Positions 51,484-63,503 of a DNA stretch of 64,000 nucleotides are shown here, in pieces; within the stretch, counting starts at the first letter, position 1; each line of letters starts with the position of its first letter. Source of the stretch: Sphagnum magellanicum (lineage: Eukaryota > Streptophyta > Sphagnopsida > Sphagnales > Sphagnaceae); contig CM038907.1 of NCBI GenBank assembly GCA_021904315.1, forward strand, positions 18,979,223-19,043,222, read 5' to 3'. The notes beneath the pieces are model-generated. The model saw nothing but the letters and a program-made list of their open reading frames with translations, was not told where the DNA came from and ran no database searches. The translations under genes and the position numbers were made by a program.

Positions 51484-51491
51484 TTTCCCGC
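51484..51491 (+). promoter_or_regulatory. E2F consensus site TTTCCCGC, distal
   Basis: Second exact match, 66 bp from the proximal one and in the same orientation, within TTTTCCCGCCC. Confidence 0.7.
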
Positions 51492-51580
51492 CCGAAATTT
51501 GAAGTCGGGGAAAACGCAATTTGAAAGCGGGTTTGTGAAAGTTTCAAATTGTGCGGGTGGCCAGAGTGAACCAGCAATAA

Positions 51581-54500
51581 AATTAATTATTAAAATAATA
51601 TTTGTAAACTTTAAATTCCAGTGACGATTGGTGATCGTCATTATGACAATTTTAGAGTCATTCTGGATTATAATTTGTTTTATATCAAATTTTATTTTAG
51701 AATCGTTTTTTTAAAAAAAGTTTATTTGTATTTTGTTATCTGTTTTGCACCTTCGCAATGTTTTTGTTTATTTGTATTTTGTTATTTGTTTTACACCTTT
51801 TCCATGTTCTTTTTTTTTTTGGTCTGTTTGTACCTTGCTATGAACTTTTTTTAATGAATCGAACTTTCATTGGCATTTTGCTTAGCAAATCAAGAATGTA
51901 AAAAAAATTTAATGAAAAAAATGATATATAGTGAAATTTATAAAATTTTATTTTTTGAAAAGACAAAAAATAATTACAAAAATATTATTATATCCACACA
52001 AAATAATTTAATCATCGTCACCCCTTAGTGCAAAGCAGTGCAGAGCCCAAATTATTATTCTAAAATAAATAATTTGACGTCTAATTTTTAACTTCTTAAA
52101 TTTAAAAAATAATAATTCTAATTTAAAATTTTGTAAAAAAATTTTGGGGCAAATTTTACACTAAAAGAAGAATCCAATGGCAACTCATCATTAGCAAAGT
52201 TTTTTTTTCCAATTTTGTGGGTTAGTTGGTATAGCTATAAATCATCATAAACAAAAAGACTTTTATTCAAATTTGGCTATGAGAGAGAGAGGAAAGGAGA
52301 AGTTTTAAAACATTCCTGCCTTATGGTTTGGCGAATTCAGACCCTTTTTTTCCCTTGAAATATGGCAACTTGGGGCCATTATTTTTTGCCCCCAATAAAA
52401 AAACTTTGTAGATGTACACACAGGGCAATTTGTTTTGTTACCACAGTGCAAAAATTCCCCACCAAAAGAAACACTGAATTTCATCAAGGTTTCCTTATTT
52501 AAATTTGTGAGGTTGGTGGATTGGCAATCATCCAGAAGAGGATTTTGCCAAATTTGGCTATAGATCATACAGCAAAATAGCATTTTTTGGAACCTTACTA
52601 TATATTCTGGCAATATCCTGGAGGTCGCCAAAATATAGTAGAATTCTTTCTTTTTTTTCTACTTTCCTCTCTGCCCTCTAGCCAAATCTGGCTAATTCCT
52701 CTTGTGGATGATCACCAATGTGGCTACATCACAAAATTTAAATATCAGAATTTTTATTTTTATTTTTTAAATTGCCCACCCACAACATTTTGGATGAAAA
52801 GTAGATATGTAACATTTTTTGTCTTCCACCATGCAGGATGGATGAAAAGTGCACAAGAAAACACAATTCGGTTAAGTCGGTGTTAAGAAGTAGAAGGTTG
52901 GTAACCGGTTCACACCACCAATGTTACATAATACCCTAACCTAGGTGTCATCTAATGTGACACTAGGTGTTATCTTATTGTTAATGCAATGGTAGGCAAT
53001 CACCAAATGTTCAAAAATCCTAGATTTTGAATTAAAAACCTAATGTTTTATAACACCCCACCTTCCCCCTAAAGGGTCTTTTAACTCATTTTTTGGTACC
53101 CTTCCCCACCCCCGATGTTCCTTATGATTCATTTTTTATTACACATTTCTAATTGTAAGGGATTAAAGAATTTAATTCCTTAAGCTTAAGCTTCTTTAAG
53201 CTTGATTCAACCGATGAGAGTTCTTTCATGAATATATATGATTTCGTGTGTGAATCATGATTGTTAGAAGTAAGCAACTTTTCATTTTTTAAGTTAGGAA
53301 ACCCTAACACTACATCCTTGCACAAATGCAACCTCAATGCTAGTTGGCACTAATCTAGGGTGCTAGCTATATAGATGTCACATGGGGAATGGCTAGGACT
53401 AAGGTGTTAGGACTCCTACCATTAAAGGTCTTAACAATAAATGTGAAGGCACCTTTAGATACATAGATAAATTGGTTTTGATGATCTTTTCAAACATTTT
53501 TAAAAAAGGTTTTTTCTTGGTGGGACATGTAATCTTTTGTTGGTTGCAATTTTTTTTTTGTTTTAAGTGTCTTTTTAAATTGACAATTCCTAACACAATT
53601 GAAATGCAAATCATTGGTTTTACAATTGATTACACTTTGGAACGAGCTTAAAAAAAAGCCCATTGTCACGTGACAAAATGGCAATTAAACTTATTGAGTT
53701 CATCATGTTTTTGGGTGGAATGGACCAAGGGCCCATTTCAAAGTATATTAATAACCAAATAAAAATTTGTAATTTCTTTTTGCAATGTATATTTTGAACA
53801 ATATTGAAGCCTAAAGTTTCATAGGATGTTATGACATGTGTTAATTCTTGCCCAATCTAACAAAAGTTCTAAGTTACTTTTCTTTAAACTAATTTTTTGG
53901 TTTTTTATTAAACTTGTTTTCCTACATGAAAAATTTATTTTTCCTTTTAAAATATTTTTTTATTTACAAATCATACACGTTAAAACTCCAAAACAAATAT
54001 AAACATGACAATTTGATCATACTAAATTTCAATACAGAAACAAAACATGGAACACAATTCAAAATTCATTAAATATAACAAATGAAATCAACACAATTCA
54101 ATTCAAGTTCCAACTTACAATTTAAAGATTTGAGTTCAATGCTCAAACTATGAAACAATCAATGTGGTGGGAAAAAAAAAAAATGGAAGATGGAGCCTAT
54201 GCACAAAAGAAGAAGAAGACAAACCAAAAAAAACAAAAATGGAATGCACAAAGTGATGAAACCTATCCACAAGAGAAGAAGACTGTGAAACTCATGGCCA
54301 ATAAAATTTAAGGACCCAAAAAAATACATAAGTAAAATTTTGTTGTTAGTTTTGATTTTGTTTTGTGGAAAAACTTGAAAAACATGGTTTTTTTTTAATC
54401 AAAAAAATGAAGAAAGAAAATACTAACTCCAATAGCTTGCCAATTCATCTTTTAGAGATTGTAAGATCATTTTTATTGATTAAAAGATTAGAATAAAAAT

Positions 54501-55330
54501 TAATGTCATTTTTATGTAGGACTCGAGATAAGGGCTCCAAATACGTCTCTTTTTACCTTTTGAGATGCCAAACATTTTGTTGAATTCATGTGAAGAAAGC
54601 ATGAAGTGGCCTATTTGAACCCCTTGTGTTCATACCCTACCCAAGGGTCAAATTTGGCATAAATTAATTAAAATCAAATGTGCTTTAAACTCTTTTTAAA
54701 AATAGAAAACATGTTGAATAATTGAAGAAAAAAATTTAACCATTTTACATTAAAAAAATTTAAATTGTAAACTTAGATTTGTTTGCTTCAAAGGCAAGTA
54801 AATTCTTGAATTGATTGAATAAAAAACATGCAAAAGAGCTCCATTTTTCAAGCATTTCACTTAAATATAAAAAATTGAAAAAAAAATTGAATTGACAAAA
54901 CAATCAATATGGGTAGCACAAAACTTGACATGTGAATCTAGAGCATAACCCGTGAATTTTTTTAATAATTATATCAATGAAATAATTTATTTTACAACAT
55001 TTACTCATCATGTTTTGATGATTTGTGAAATTAATCTCATCAAATTCGTCGTGAATTTATTTTTTTTGGTGCAATTTTTTACACAATCTTTTCACAAAAA
55101 CTAGATCAAGTCTTATTTCTAGAACTAGGAATTAAAATTGGGCTTGAATGGAACCCTAAAACCAAAACCTGAACATAAATTTTTTTAAAAACCAAAACCA
55201 AAAGTTCTTCATAAAAGTCAAGAATGGCCCAACAAACCCTAAACTCTCAGCTTGGCCTCAAAACCCAAGAAGAGTCTTTAAAATAATATAAAAAAAACTT
55301 CCAAACCCAACCCTAAAAGAACAGGCAAAC
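51581..55330. other. AT-rich intergenic DNA before LSm3
   Basis: No supported gene over 3.7 kb. Contains a possible second copy of an AT-rich interspersed repeat (52,280-52,720). The open frames are Lys/Asn/Phe-rich and lack motifs. Confidence 0.5.
52280..52720 (+). repeat. AT-rich dispersed repeat, copy 2
   Basis: Shares ordered phrases with 40,860-41,230 in the same orientation: GGGCCATTATTTT, CCACAGTGCAAAA, TGGCAAT, GCCAAATTTGGCTATA. The matches are separated by diverged sequence and indels. Confidence 0.45.
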
Positions 55331-55335
55331 CCTAA
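55234..55335 (+). promoter_or_regulatory. Telo-boxes upstream of LSm3
   Basis: AAACCCTAA occurs at 55,234-55,242 and 55,327-55,335, about 220 and 130 nt upstream of the LSm3 start codon. A CTCTCTCTC tract follows the second. Telo-boxes are frequent in promoters of plant ribosome and RNA-processing genes. Confidence 0.55.
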
Positions 55336-55455
55336 AGCACACCTCTCTCTCTCGTTGATTCTCATTCTCGTTCCTTGTGTTTTAGGGTATGTCTCTCCTT
55401 CGTTGAAACCCTGTTGTTTCTAGGGTTGCAGTGGACGGACCGGAACGAGAGAGCA

Positions 55456-56730
55456 ATGGCAACGGAGGATGACAGTGCGGTGAAGGAGCCTCTGGACTTG
55501 ATCAGGCTTAGCCTTGACGAACGCATTTACGTGAAGCTTCGATCGGACCGTGAGCTTCGCGGCAAACTTCACGTAAGATTCTTGTTTTTTCTTTTTGTTT
55601 TTTTTGGTTTTGCGCTTTGTTTCTTGTAGTCGATCAAAGTGTTTATAAGGTTGAGAATGCATTATTGTTTCGAAACTCTTGCGTTGTTGGTGAAAATGCC
55701 GTAGAATTTTTTTAGTCTTTTTCTTTCTTTTGGTTTCTTTCCACTCATTTTTGGCCCGATTCTTATATTTGTCTTCTTCAGTAGCAGCAGCTTCTTGAAC
55801 GTTGTCAGTAGAAGCAGTGTTTCGAAGAAGCAGAGATAAACCCTAAAGCGTTTGCGTTTTAGGGTTTATCTCTGTTTCTTAAACGCTGTAGAAACCTTGT
55901 TGGCATTCCTTCCTTCTTTTATTCTTCTAAGTCTCCTTTTCGAATGATTACTGGAGGTCCGACGAGACTTGGTGAGTAATTCAAAACAAGAGGCTGTTGT
56001 TCCCAGTCTTATTCTTCAGATCATTTATTTATCCCCCACCATCCATCTGATTGCAAGCAGTTTGCAACCTCCTCCTCTGAGCCATGTGTTCCTCATCCTC
56101 TGATTTAGGTTTCTCATGAACATCTGAGAAGTGTTTCATCCTTGATGGGTGCTGAGGATTTCCAACCTGTGACATAAAAACCATGACTGTATTTCAGTGA
56201 TGAGTTCTACTGTCTTCCAAACAGGCATGTGGACTTGGGGGTTTCATTGTTATCCTGTCAGCAGATTATCCCTATACTCATGATTTGAGATCTTGCACAG
56301 TGAACAAAATATAGTGTAAAATATGTTCCTTGATTTTGTTTATTGTGGTCACATACCACAACACCTCAGCTGTCTCTGATAGAAAATGCCATGCTTTTGA
56401 GGTGGTGATGTTGCAGGCATATGATCAGCATTTAAACATGATTCTGGGAGATGTGGAGGAGGTAGTCACTTCTGTGGAGATTGACGATGAAACTTATGAA
56501 GAAATTGTCAAGGTAAAGGATACTGTTTCATAGCCAATGAAGATTCCTATTGTTGAAGTTTCTAAGTTCATTGCATTCCCACAAACATCTTCCTTCATGC
56601 TTTGTATGTGGATCTAAAAGCACAAGCTCTAACTTGGTGTTTTTATCAGACTTCAAAAAGGCATGTACAGTATCTCTTCGTACGAGGAGATGGAGTGATT
56701 TTGGTCTCTCCCCCATTGAGGACATCATGA
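55456..56730 (+). CDS. LSM3: U6 snRNA-associated Sm-like protein LSm3
   Basis: Subunit of the LSm rings: LSm2-8 binds the U6 snRNA 3' end in the nucleus and LSm1-7 acts in mRNA decapping in the cytoplasm. Three exons, 55456-55572, 56417-56512 and 56650-56730, phase 0 at both junctions, 97 residues. The Sm1 motif covers [19 protein letters not shown] and [15 protein letters not shown] (about residues 25-54). The Sm2 motif is [15 protein letters not shown] near the C-terminus, with the RGD-type core characteristic of LSm3. Length equals the family's. Intron 1 is 844 bp and holds a perfect 17-bp inverted repeat. Confidence 0.96.
55831..55874. repeat. Hairpin-forming inverted repeat in LSm3 intron 1
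   Basis: CAGAGATAAACCCTAAA (55,831-55,847) is the exact reverse complement of 55,858-55,874, with a loop of 10 nt. Looser pairing extends outward to about 55,815 and 55,888 (CAGTGTTT against AAACGCTG). Each arm contains a telo-box (AAACCCTAA). Confidence 0.9.
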
Positions 56731-57861
56731 GGAGAGATTCTCATGTAGTGTTTTCCTGCCTCCAAGTTTCATGTTTGACTACAATATATACATGAATTGT
56801 ATTTGGTGTCAAACCCATTACTCCTTGTGTAGTTGTTGATTCTGACAATCCTAATGACACCCTTGGCACTAGAGGTTTTTTTAGACATTTCTGGTGCTGG
56901 AATCTGCCTATGTGAGTTATGTGTTTGTAAAGTCATGAGTTATGGGCCCATTATGGGCTTGGGCTTTCTGGAGTCTCAGATGCTTATTTCCAGTGAGGAC
57001 TACTCTGGACATTGATGATCTGCAAATCGAAAACAAAGACATTAAATTGTATAGTTAGGGGGCCCATTGGGTTTTGGCAGGTGGCATTTTCATATCTTAA
57101 AACACTCCTGAATTACTAAGTTACCACTTGACTTGCAGTTTTTTGATGCAGTGTCTCTTGCCACGAATGATGCAAGCAGTTAAGAGGTTAACTGTTATCA
57201 AATTAAGTTGATATGTGTATGTAATCATAATCAGCAGGATTGTGGATTGGTGGGGATGGGTAGATACATGGACAATGTTCTAGAATGTTGATGGAAATGA
57301 GATACATGCTGATGTGTCTGCAAGCTTACACTTTTCACCTCCATTTGTTTTGCTGTGTGCTTCTTTAAAAATCCAAGCAGCTACACAACACCAAATGATA
57401 ACTTGCTTGTTAGATCATTATCCAATGCTATTGGATTGTGAGAGGCTAGCTCAAAAACAACAGTGAAACTGCCATATTGGGCTTGGTGAAATCTCTTAAC
57501 CTTAACCAATAGATTGGCTATGGATATTAAGACCCAACTTGGTGAAAGTGGGGAATAAACCAACAAATGTTTTGAACTGATGTTTGTTGTAAGTTGAGTA
57601 CATCTGCAACCAGAACAGCATAGATTCCCCGACACAATCTGAAACTCTTTCCTTGAAGTTTTCCCCCAGTATTCACAAACACTGTTAGGATTTCAGATAA
57701 GGCAATTCATCTGCAAGAGATTTAGCCTACAGTAAAAATTTCTTGCAAAATCCTTTTGGCTAGGAACAAGAGGAGCTCTGTTTACTACTTGAGTAATAAC
57801 CTCACATAACAGAGAGAGGACAACAATCCCAGAGTTGAGAACTCTCTAAGAGAATATCATA
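56731..57861. other. Convergent 3' flanks of LSm3 and the CCDC137-like gene
   Basis: 1.1 kb between opposite-strand stop codons, with no gene signal. Both 3' untranslated regions presumably lie here. Confidence 0.55.
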
Positions 57862-59783
57862 TTAAGAGTCTTCCACTTTTGGACCATCTACCATGACAAC
57901 AGAACCTTTGATTAGCCTGGAAGCACCAGCCCTGCGTTGTCGGTAGGCTTCTATAACTTGTGACCTTATCCTTTCATGTGATGCAGGTCTCTCTTCCTTA
58001 GTTATCTGAAAAACAAGTCCCCATCAATCAATCCCACAACATGATATAAAGGTTGGTAAGAATGAGAACCTTCTCATCGCTTTATGGCCAACTCTGAAAG
58101 AAAACAAGCATTCATAGAAACACATTTGTCACTGCTTTTTGCACAGTGCCAAACTACACTTCAGAGGAGAAGAACACAACATTCTCTGACCATCAGCTAT
58201 AAATGGCCCAAAATTCACAAAAATCATGAAAATTGTGGGTATGTTGGAAGAGTTTAAGGTAAGGAGTTGGAAGTGTACTGACCTTTGCTTTAGGAGGAAA
58301 TAAGAGTTTGGGTGGTCCTTGTACAACATCTCCAAAAGCAATGATCTCACGCTCTGGCACAGGCTCATAAGTGATGCCTCTCAATCGTTTCCTCTTCTTC
58401 TTCTCTTCCAGATACCTGTTCACAGTCCAAAAGCATAGACATGACCCATCACTATGCCAGTTTCACATTCCTGTTGAAGTATGGAGAACATGGTCCTGTA
58501 TCAAAGAGGATAGACCTATCTCTATTTCTAGTAAACACAACATTTTTGAGCCCTGGCTTGGATGATCATTACTTTTTTCTTTTTTCTCGGATGCCTTTGC
58601 GAATTGGTGTTGCCTGGAATTTCTCTGAAAGTGCTTTGAGCTCCTCTTCTGCTCTCCTCCTCTTGCTGATTTTAAGGACACTGTGTTTTCCTCCTACTTC
58701 TTCAACTACAGGCTCTTTATTGTCACTAGTAGGTGGAGGTGCTAGCTTGCTGGCATCAAGCTTTCCTGCTGATGGTGCTTGCTTCCCACCCTTTGTATTT
58801 GGTGGTGTCTGCAATCAGATCAGTGATTCCATCAGCTGCTGAAGGAGTGGATAGAAGGAGGAGAAAATCTTCACTAGGAGTGAAAAAGGAGCAACAGGAT
58901 TTCTCTTGTTGGACCAGGAACAAACTGATGGATCACAAAGCACACAAATAGCTTGAATGGAGATAGCATGGAGCTGACCTTTGGTTGTTTGTTGTGAGCA
59001 GCATTTGCAGCACCCACCTGTTGTTCTTTGTGGCCTGAATATCATTCACAGCAAAAACTGAAGCCAACCATGAACACAACATATCCAAAGGTGCCTTGGT
59101 TCTTCAGAAAAAAATTCTTCTAGTTTGATATCAAATAGCTCAAACCTGATGTTGGCCACTCATGTAGAAATTTAGGTGTGACAAAATTGATTGAGGCTGA
59201 TTTGTCTAACTGTTACCACCAGATTCTCTTCTTTCAAACAATCTCAATGAGAAGCTTACTGGACATGTTTGGGGTTTAACTAAAACCCTGTTTAGAGGTT
59301 TAATGCGTCTGAGTTGCAGGTTCTGGTTTTGCAGTTACCAATTTCAAATGCAGTTTTATGGCGTTAAAGTGCTCATAGGGGTTTAGAGAATTCTGTTCCA
59401 TAGGGTTTAGGGTTTAGTGGTGTGGGACTTAGCATGTGGAATTTGAAGCAATCAGGCTAGGGGGCTCTGCAACAAGCAGCCCGATGAAGAAGAGGGGGCT
59501 CATAATTCTTAGCAAATCTTGCACTCCCTCATCCCACCAAATGACACCCACAATGTACTACTTCTAATTCACCTAGGGTTTCAAGAGGTCTGGGGTTTAG
59601 TAGGAAAGCAGCCTTACCAGGAGCGGAAGGAGCTTTAAGACTCATAATGCGTCGCAACTTGGAAGGAATGGCCACAATATCTTTGGCAGACGGAGGAGGC
59701 GCTAACTGTGGCGTTATCCCCGGGTGCGCGGCACTGTAATTTGCTTCCCTTCTCTTCCGCGCCTTTCCTTTACTACCCCCCAT
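57862..59783 (-). CDS. CCDC137-like basic nucleolar-type protein
   Basis: Exons: 59783-59618, 59034-58979, 58808-58573, 58415-58283 and 58005-57862. Phases agree, 244 residues. The protein is rich in Lys and Arg, with a start MGGSKGKARKRREANY. Two segments recall the CCDC137 family: IPSKLRRIMSLK (about residues 39-50) and EIIAFGDVVQGPPKL (about 175-189). A basic coiled-coil-like stretch (KISKRRRAEEELKALSEKF) lies between them. The C-terminal exon has ITKEERPASHERIRSQVIEA. In animals the family is chromosome-periphery and nucleolar; its plant role is poorly defined, so function here is inferred. There is no signal peptide or membrane segment. It converges on LSm3. Confidence 0.78.
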
Positions 59784-62492
59784 CGCTCCTTCACAGCTTT
59801 TTCTCTACTTCGAGAATCGGAAAACGCACAAGAGACCGACCAAAGATAGGTATCTGCGATCAGAAGAATAAATGAAGAACAAGTGTGGCCAACAAAAAGA
59901 CATAAAAAACGAAGAGCAAAGCAAAGCGAATGCGGAGATGGAGTCGCGCCTCGCTACTGCAACTGCGACAGCCATCGCTCTCGGGGCTTGCTACCCGCTC
60001 CAAAGCACCATCATCCAGGTCCTGATTGAGGGCCTGAGATGAGACCACGTATCCAAAATCCATGTCTCAATCCAAGAGTCGTCAGGTCAGAGGTCTAAAG
60101 TCTAAACCAGTCATGGGCGGTTATCAGAAGCAGGCCATGAGGTTATCATGGCGGTTATCATCAGCAGGAACAGACCCCCATGAGGTCATCAGGTGAAGAT
60201 GACAAAAGAGCAAGTGGTTGATGGATCCTTTTCTTTTCTTAATGGCTATGAGTGTGTTTTTGTTTGTTGCAAGTTCATGTTGAAGAAGAAATTGGTGGTG
60301 TTGCATTTGTGTGATTTAACTCATAACAATGGACATTTGTTTGTTTGTTGTTTTTATGATCTTTGGTGATGGGGAAGCTCAAGGGGACGCATTGGTGTTG
60401 GAATTCAAGGAAGGAGCACATGACAAAGCGAATAAAAGGGACACCTTGTTAAAGAGTTAAGTACCTAGTTTTTTGTACAAAATACTCCATCTGAGGAAAT
60501 AAGTTTTGTTTTTGCCTAGACTATATAAAATACCCATTGGGAGTCTATGTTGTGTAGGATCGCAACGTGAATAAAAATCTGTGTACCTAGTGGAAGTGAT
60601 GAAGATCCTTAAGGGACAAGATGCTAGTTTGAAGAGGGGATTGGAATTGTTAGATTGTGTGGGTGTTAGGTGTGTCAACTAAAAACCTTGGGAATTCACA
60701 TTCAAGAAGAGACTCAGCTTGTTAGGAACTCTAAAAATATGGGTTGTGCATTGCCCTAAGAACTTTGGGGAGAAGTGAAATTTGTTAACAATGACAATGT
60801 CAAACAATATTCTTATCAAAATTATCTGAATGTAGCTATGGGTTACTATGGGGTTATGTGGGAATGATGAATTGATTTGATGTCAAGAGAAGACCATGAT
60901 AACCAAATGAGAGATGTTTGAAAAGATTTGATCCACCAAGTCTCCATTCTTATCATGTTTTCGTGGTTTATGTAGATCAATTGGTTAAGATAATAGATTA
61001 CTCGAAGTTGTTCCTACTATTAGATAGGATGATGTATGTAGCAATGTTTTACACCATCAAAATTGTTGAATAATTTAGAAATTACTGAACTTGAAATCAT
61101 TTTTCTTCAACAATATCATGACTTGGTTTGGGGCAATATACAGTGAATTGTTGTGATAATTATTACAATCTTTTTTTTTTGCTACAAAACCATGGTGGTG
61201 TGATGTGGAATTAGGGTTAAAGTGTGTGCATATCATCCACATTAGTTGCATCGTTTGGGTTCACCAACTTTTTGGATTTCATCACCCATGTTTGAAGCAT
61301 AGTGTGGTTGTACGTGATAACTTCCAATGATTATTGGCACTATGCAATTTACTTCTTGCTTTTTTTTGTTTGGATTTGTTTGTTATTGATTATGCATGAC
61401 AAGTTGTTTTTATGTTTTCGACAATGCTTGGTGTTGGATGCTTGGAAGGGCATTCTTCATTGCAAGGCAAAAATGGGCGCCATGGGATTAGTCTCGTTTT
61501 TGTAATGTTCAGTGGAGGTGAAGTTATTTGAAGAGGCTTCTAATATTGTGAAAACAACGAAGTTCTCATGCAAATTGTTCTTATGCAAAAAGATTTCTAG
61601 AATTGTAACTAGCTAAATAGTTGGAGCTTTGTGAATTCTGAGATGGAGATCTATACTCTAGATGCAACACATACTTTTTGTTACACTTGTGTTGCATTTT
61701 AGATAAAACAAGTTAGGAATGCATTTTAGGGGTCAATTTTGGGGAAGTGATTTTAGGCTCTAAGGATTTCGAGAGCGGTCTGATGGTTATGAAGATTCTA
61801 TGATGTTATTGGTGTTCTTGAAATCGTGTTTTGGGAATTGTGAAGAAGGGAAAGAATACCTAGATGATAGGGAATTCTGAAAGAAGAACTACACTGGGAT
61901 AAATCTCACATTGTTGAAATCATTAGTTAAGCCTATTGTAATCCCTATCCTTTGTCCACTTCCACCCTGTTAATTCATATTGTAATGCCTAGATTGTTGT
62001 GTGTGTGTGTGGAGATTACAATGCATTGATTGTGTGTTTGCAGCAAAATTACATGTCTGAAATTTAGAGATGTTGTATGTGTTCTTGCTACAATTGAACT
62101 CTTTGTTTTTATGTTGGGATCCTCGTGGTTGTGTTGGCAAGTATGTTCTATGATGTTGGGAATTGCCATCATAAGATGGATTAGCTTATGAAAGTGAAGT
62201 CGGAATGAATTAATCCCTGAAGATGCGTAGATTTATTCAACTTAGGCTAGAAAGGTAGGATGCTAGGCAGCTCATACATAATTGGATCAGTGGTAATGAT
62301 GAAGATGTAGAATTCATTAGGTAGATCATGCACATGTTCATGTTGTAAAGCTCACATTGTGATTGTTGATCCAATCTGTGATTATCTCCGGGACTACCTC
62401 TTTGTTGTTCCCTGTTTTTCGTGTTACATTGGTGGTCAAAAACAAATTGAAACATAAATAAATAGTTGCAATAAGACCGCCTGTTCTTTCAA
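59784..62492. other. Promoter of the CCDC137-like gene, then AT-rich spacer
   Basis: 59,784-60,170 is less AT-rich and presumably holds the 5' leader and promoter of the minus-strand CCDC137-like gene. From 60,200 on the DNA is AT-rich without a supported gene. A few words around 60,940-61,160 (VFVVYVDQLVKIIDYSK on the plus strand) are faintly integrase-like, but too weak to call. Confidence 0.45.
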
Positions 62493-62671
62493 GAAGGTGG
62501 TGGCTTCCCCCAATCCAAGCCGTGATGAGTCTTGTGAGTTCAAGTTTATTCATGGCTTGTTCTAGCATCAAAAGTGCTCAAACTATGCACTAACCAACTT
62601 GTTACCTGATTTGTGCAAGTTCGAATGAATGATTGAAGTGCTTGTCAATCTTCCTAGTTCCATCTCGAAGA
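62493..62671 (+). repeat. Dispersed repeat, copy 2 of 2
   Basis: Matches 21,772-21,951 in the same orientation (see that entry for landmarks). It lies alone here, about 830 bp upstream of the RPF2 start codon, and not within recognisable retrotransposon sequence. Confidence 0.75.
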
Positions 62672-63503
62672 TCGGTTCTTTGAAGAACGGCTATTAGTTC
62701 TTTTGAGGATTTCGAAATAACTGGAACAAGAAGTTTTTTTTCTCTATTTTTTTTCCAAAAAAGAACCGTTGGTTCTCTGATTCTAAAATGTGTGATAATC
62801 GGAATCAGTCACTATCTAATCATAAAGTATATGAAATTTGAAACCGACGATCATTGGAAAAGTCAAATACCCACTAAGTACTAGACCCGCAAGGCGATTG
62901 CTAGGGCGATTCTTTTTGCTCATAATTGCCACTCACAAAAACTAAAGAACTGGATTTGACATGTAACCATGATGATCACTACAAAATTGGAACATAACAA
63001 TAAGACCGCCGATCCTTCTAACATGTAGAAATACAACTGAGCGGTTGTTTTGGACTGATATTTGAAAACGAGAACTAGCAGCTGTCTGTTCTAAAATATT
63101 GGAAAAATAGGAAATAAGGAACCGGCGGTGATAAACAAAGTTAAATACCCGCCGACCGCTGGATCTAAATTCTTGAAGTGAGTGGTAGTAACAGAAACTC
63201 TCATCCAGGTTTAGGGTTTACGGATGAAAGCATCAATGTTGAATGATTTAGGGTTAGGGTTGAAAGCTTTCCGCTCTCTGTTTGTCTGCAAGAGATTCTG
63301 GGCTTCTGTGATTCTTCAGAAGAGCTGCAATCCGTGATCACAGTTGTGCTGTTTTGTTCTGTAGGGTTGGATTTGGCTTTTGTTGTAGGTGCGGGAAGCT
63401 TATATTGCTGATTTTTCTGCGGAGCAAAGGTCATTGTTGTTGTTTTTTTTTTTCTTTGGAGGTTTTGTGTTGTTTTGGAGCGGAAGGGGGAAAGGAAGAA
63501 GCC
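62672..63503 (+). promoter_or_regulatory. Upstream region of RPF2
   Basis: A TTAGGGTTT telo-box (reverse orientation) at 63,211-63,219 and TTTAGGGTTAGGGTT at about 63,247 lie within 300 nt of the start codon. Between 62,820 and 63,170 two similar phrases occur, GTCAAATACCCACTAAGT and GTTAAATACCCGCCGACC, each near a CCG(A/C)CG word; they may be an old local duplication. Confidence 0.45.

Noticed and set aside
59395..59420. TAGGGTTTAGGGTTTAG as an interstitial telomere
   Set aside because: Only about two repeat units, within intron 1 of the CCDC137-like gene; it is a telo-box-like motif rather than telomeric DNA.
60940..61500. Possible integrase-like words on the plus strand
   Set aside because: Only isolated short resemblances, no ordered catalytic motifs and many stops; not enough to call a retroelement.
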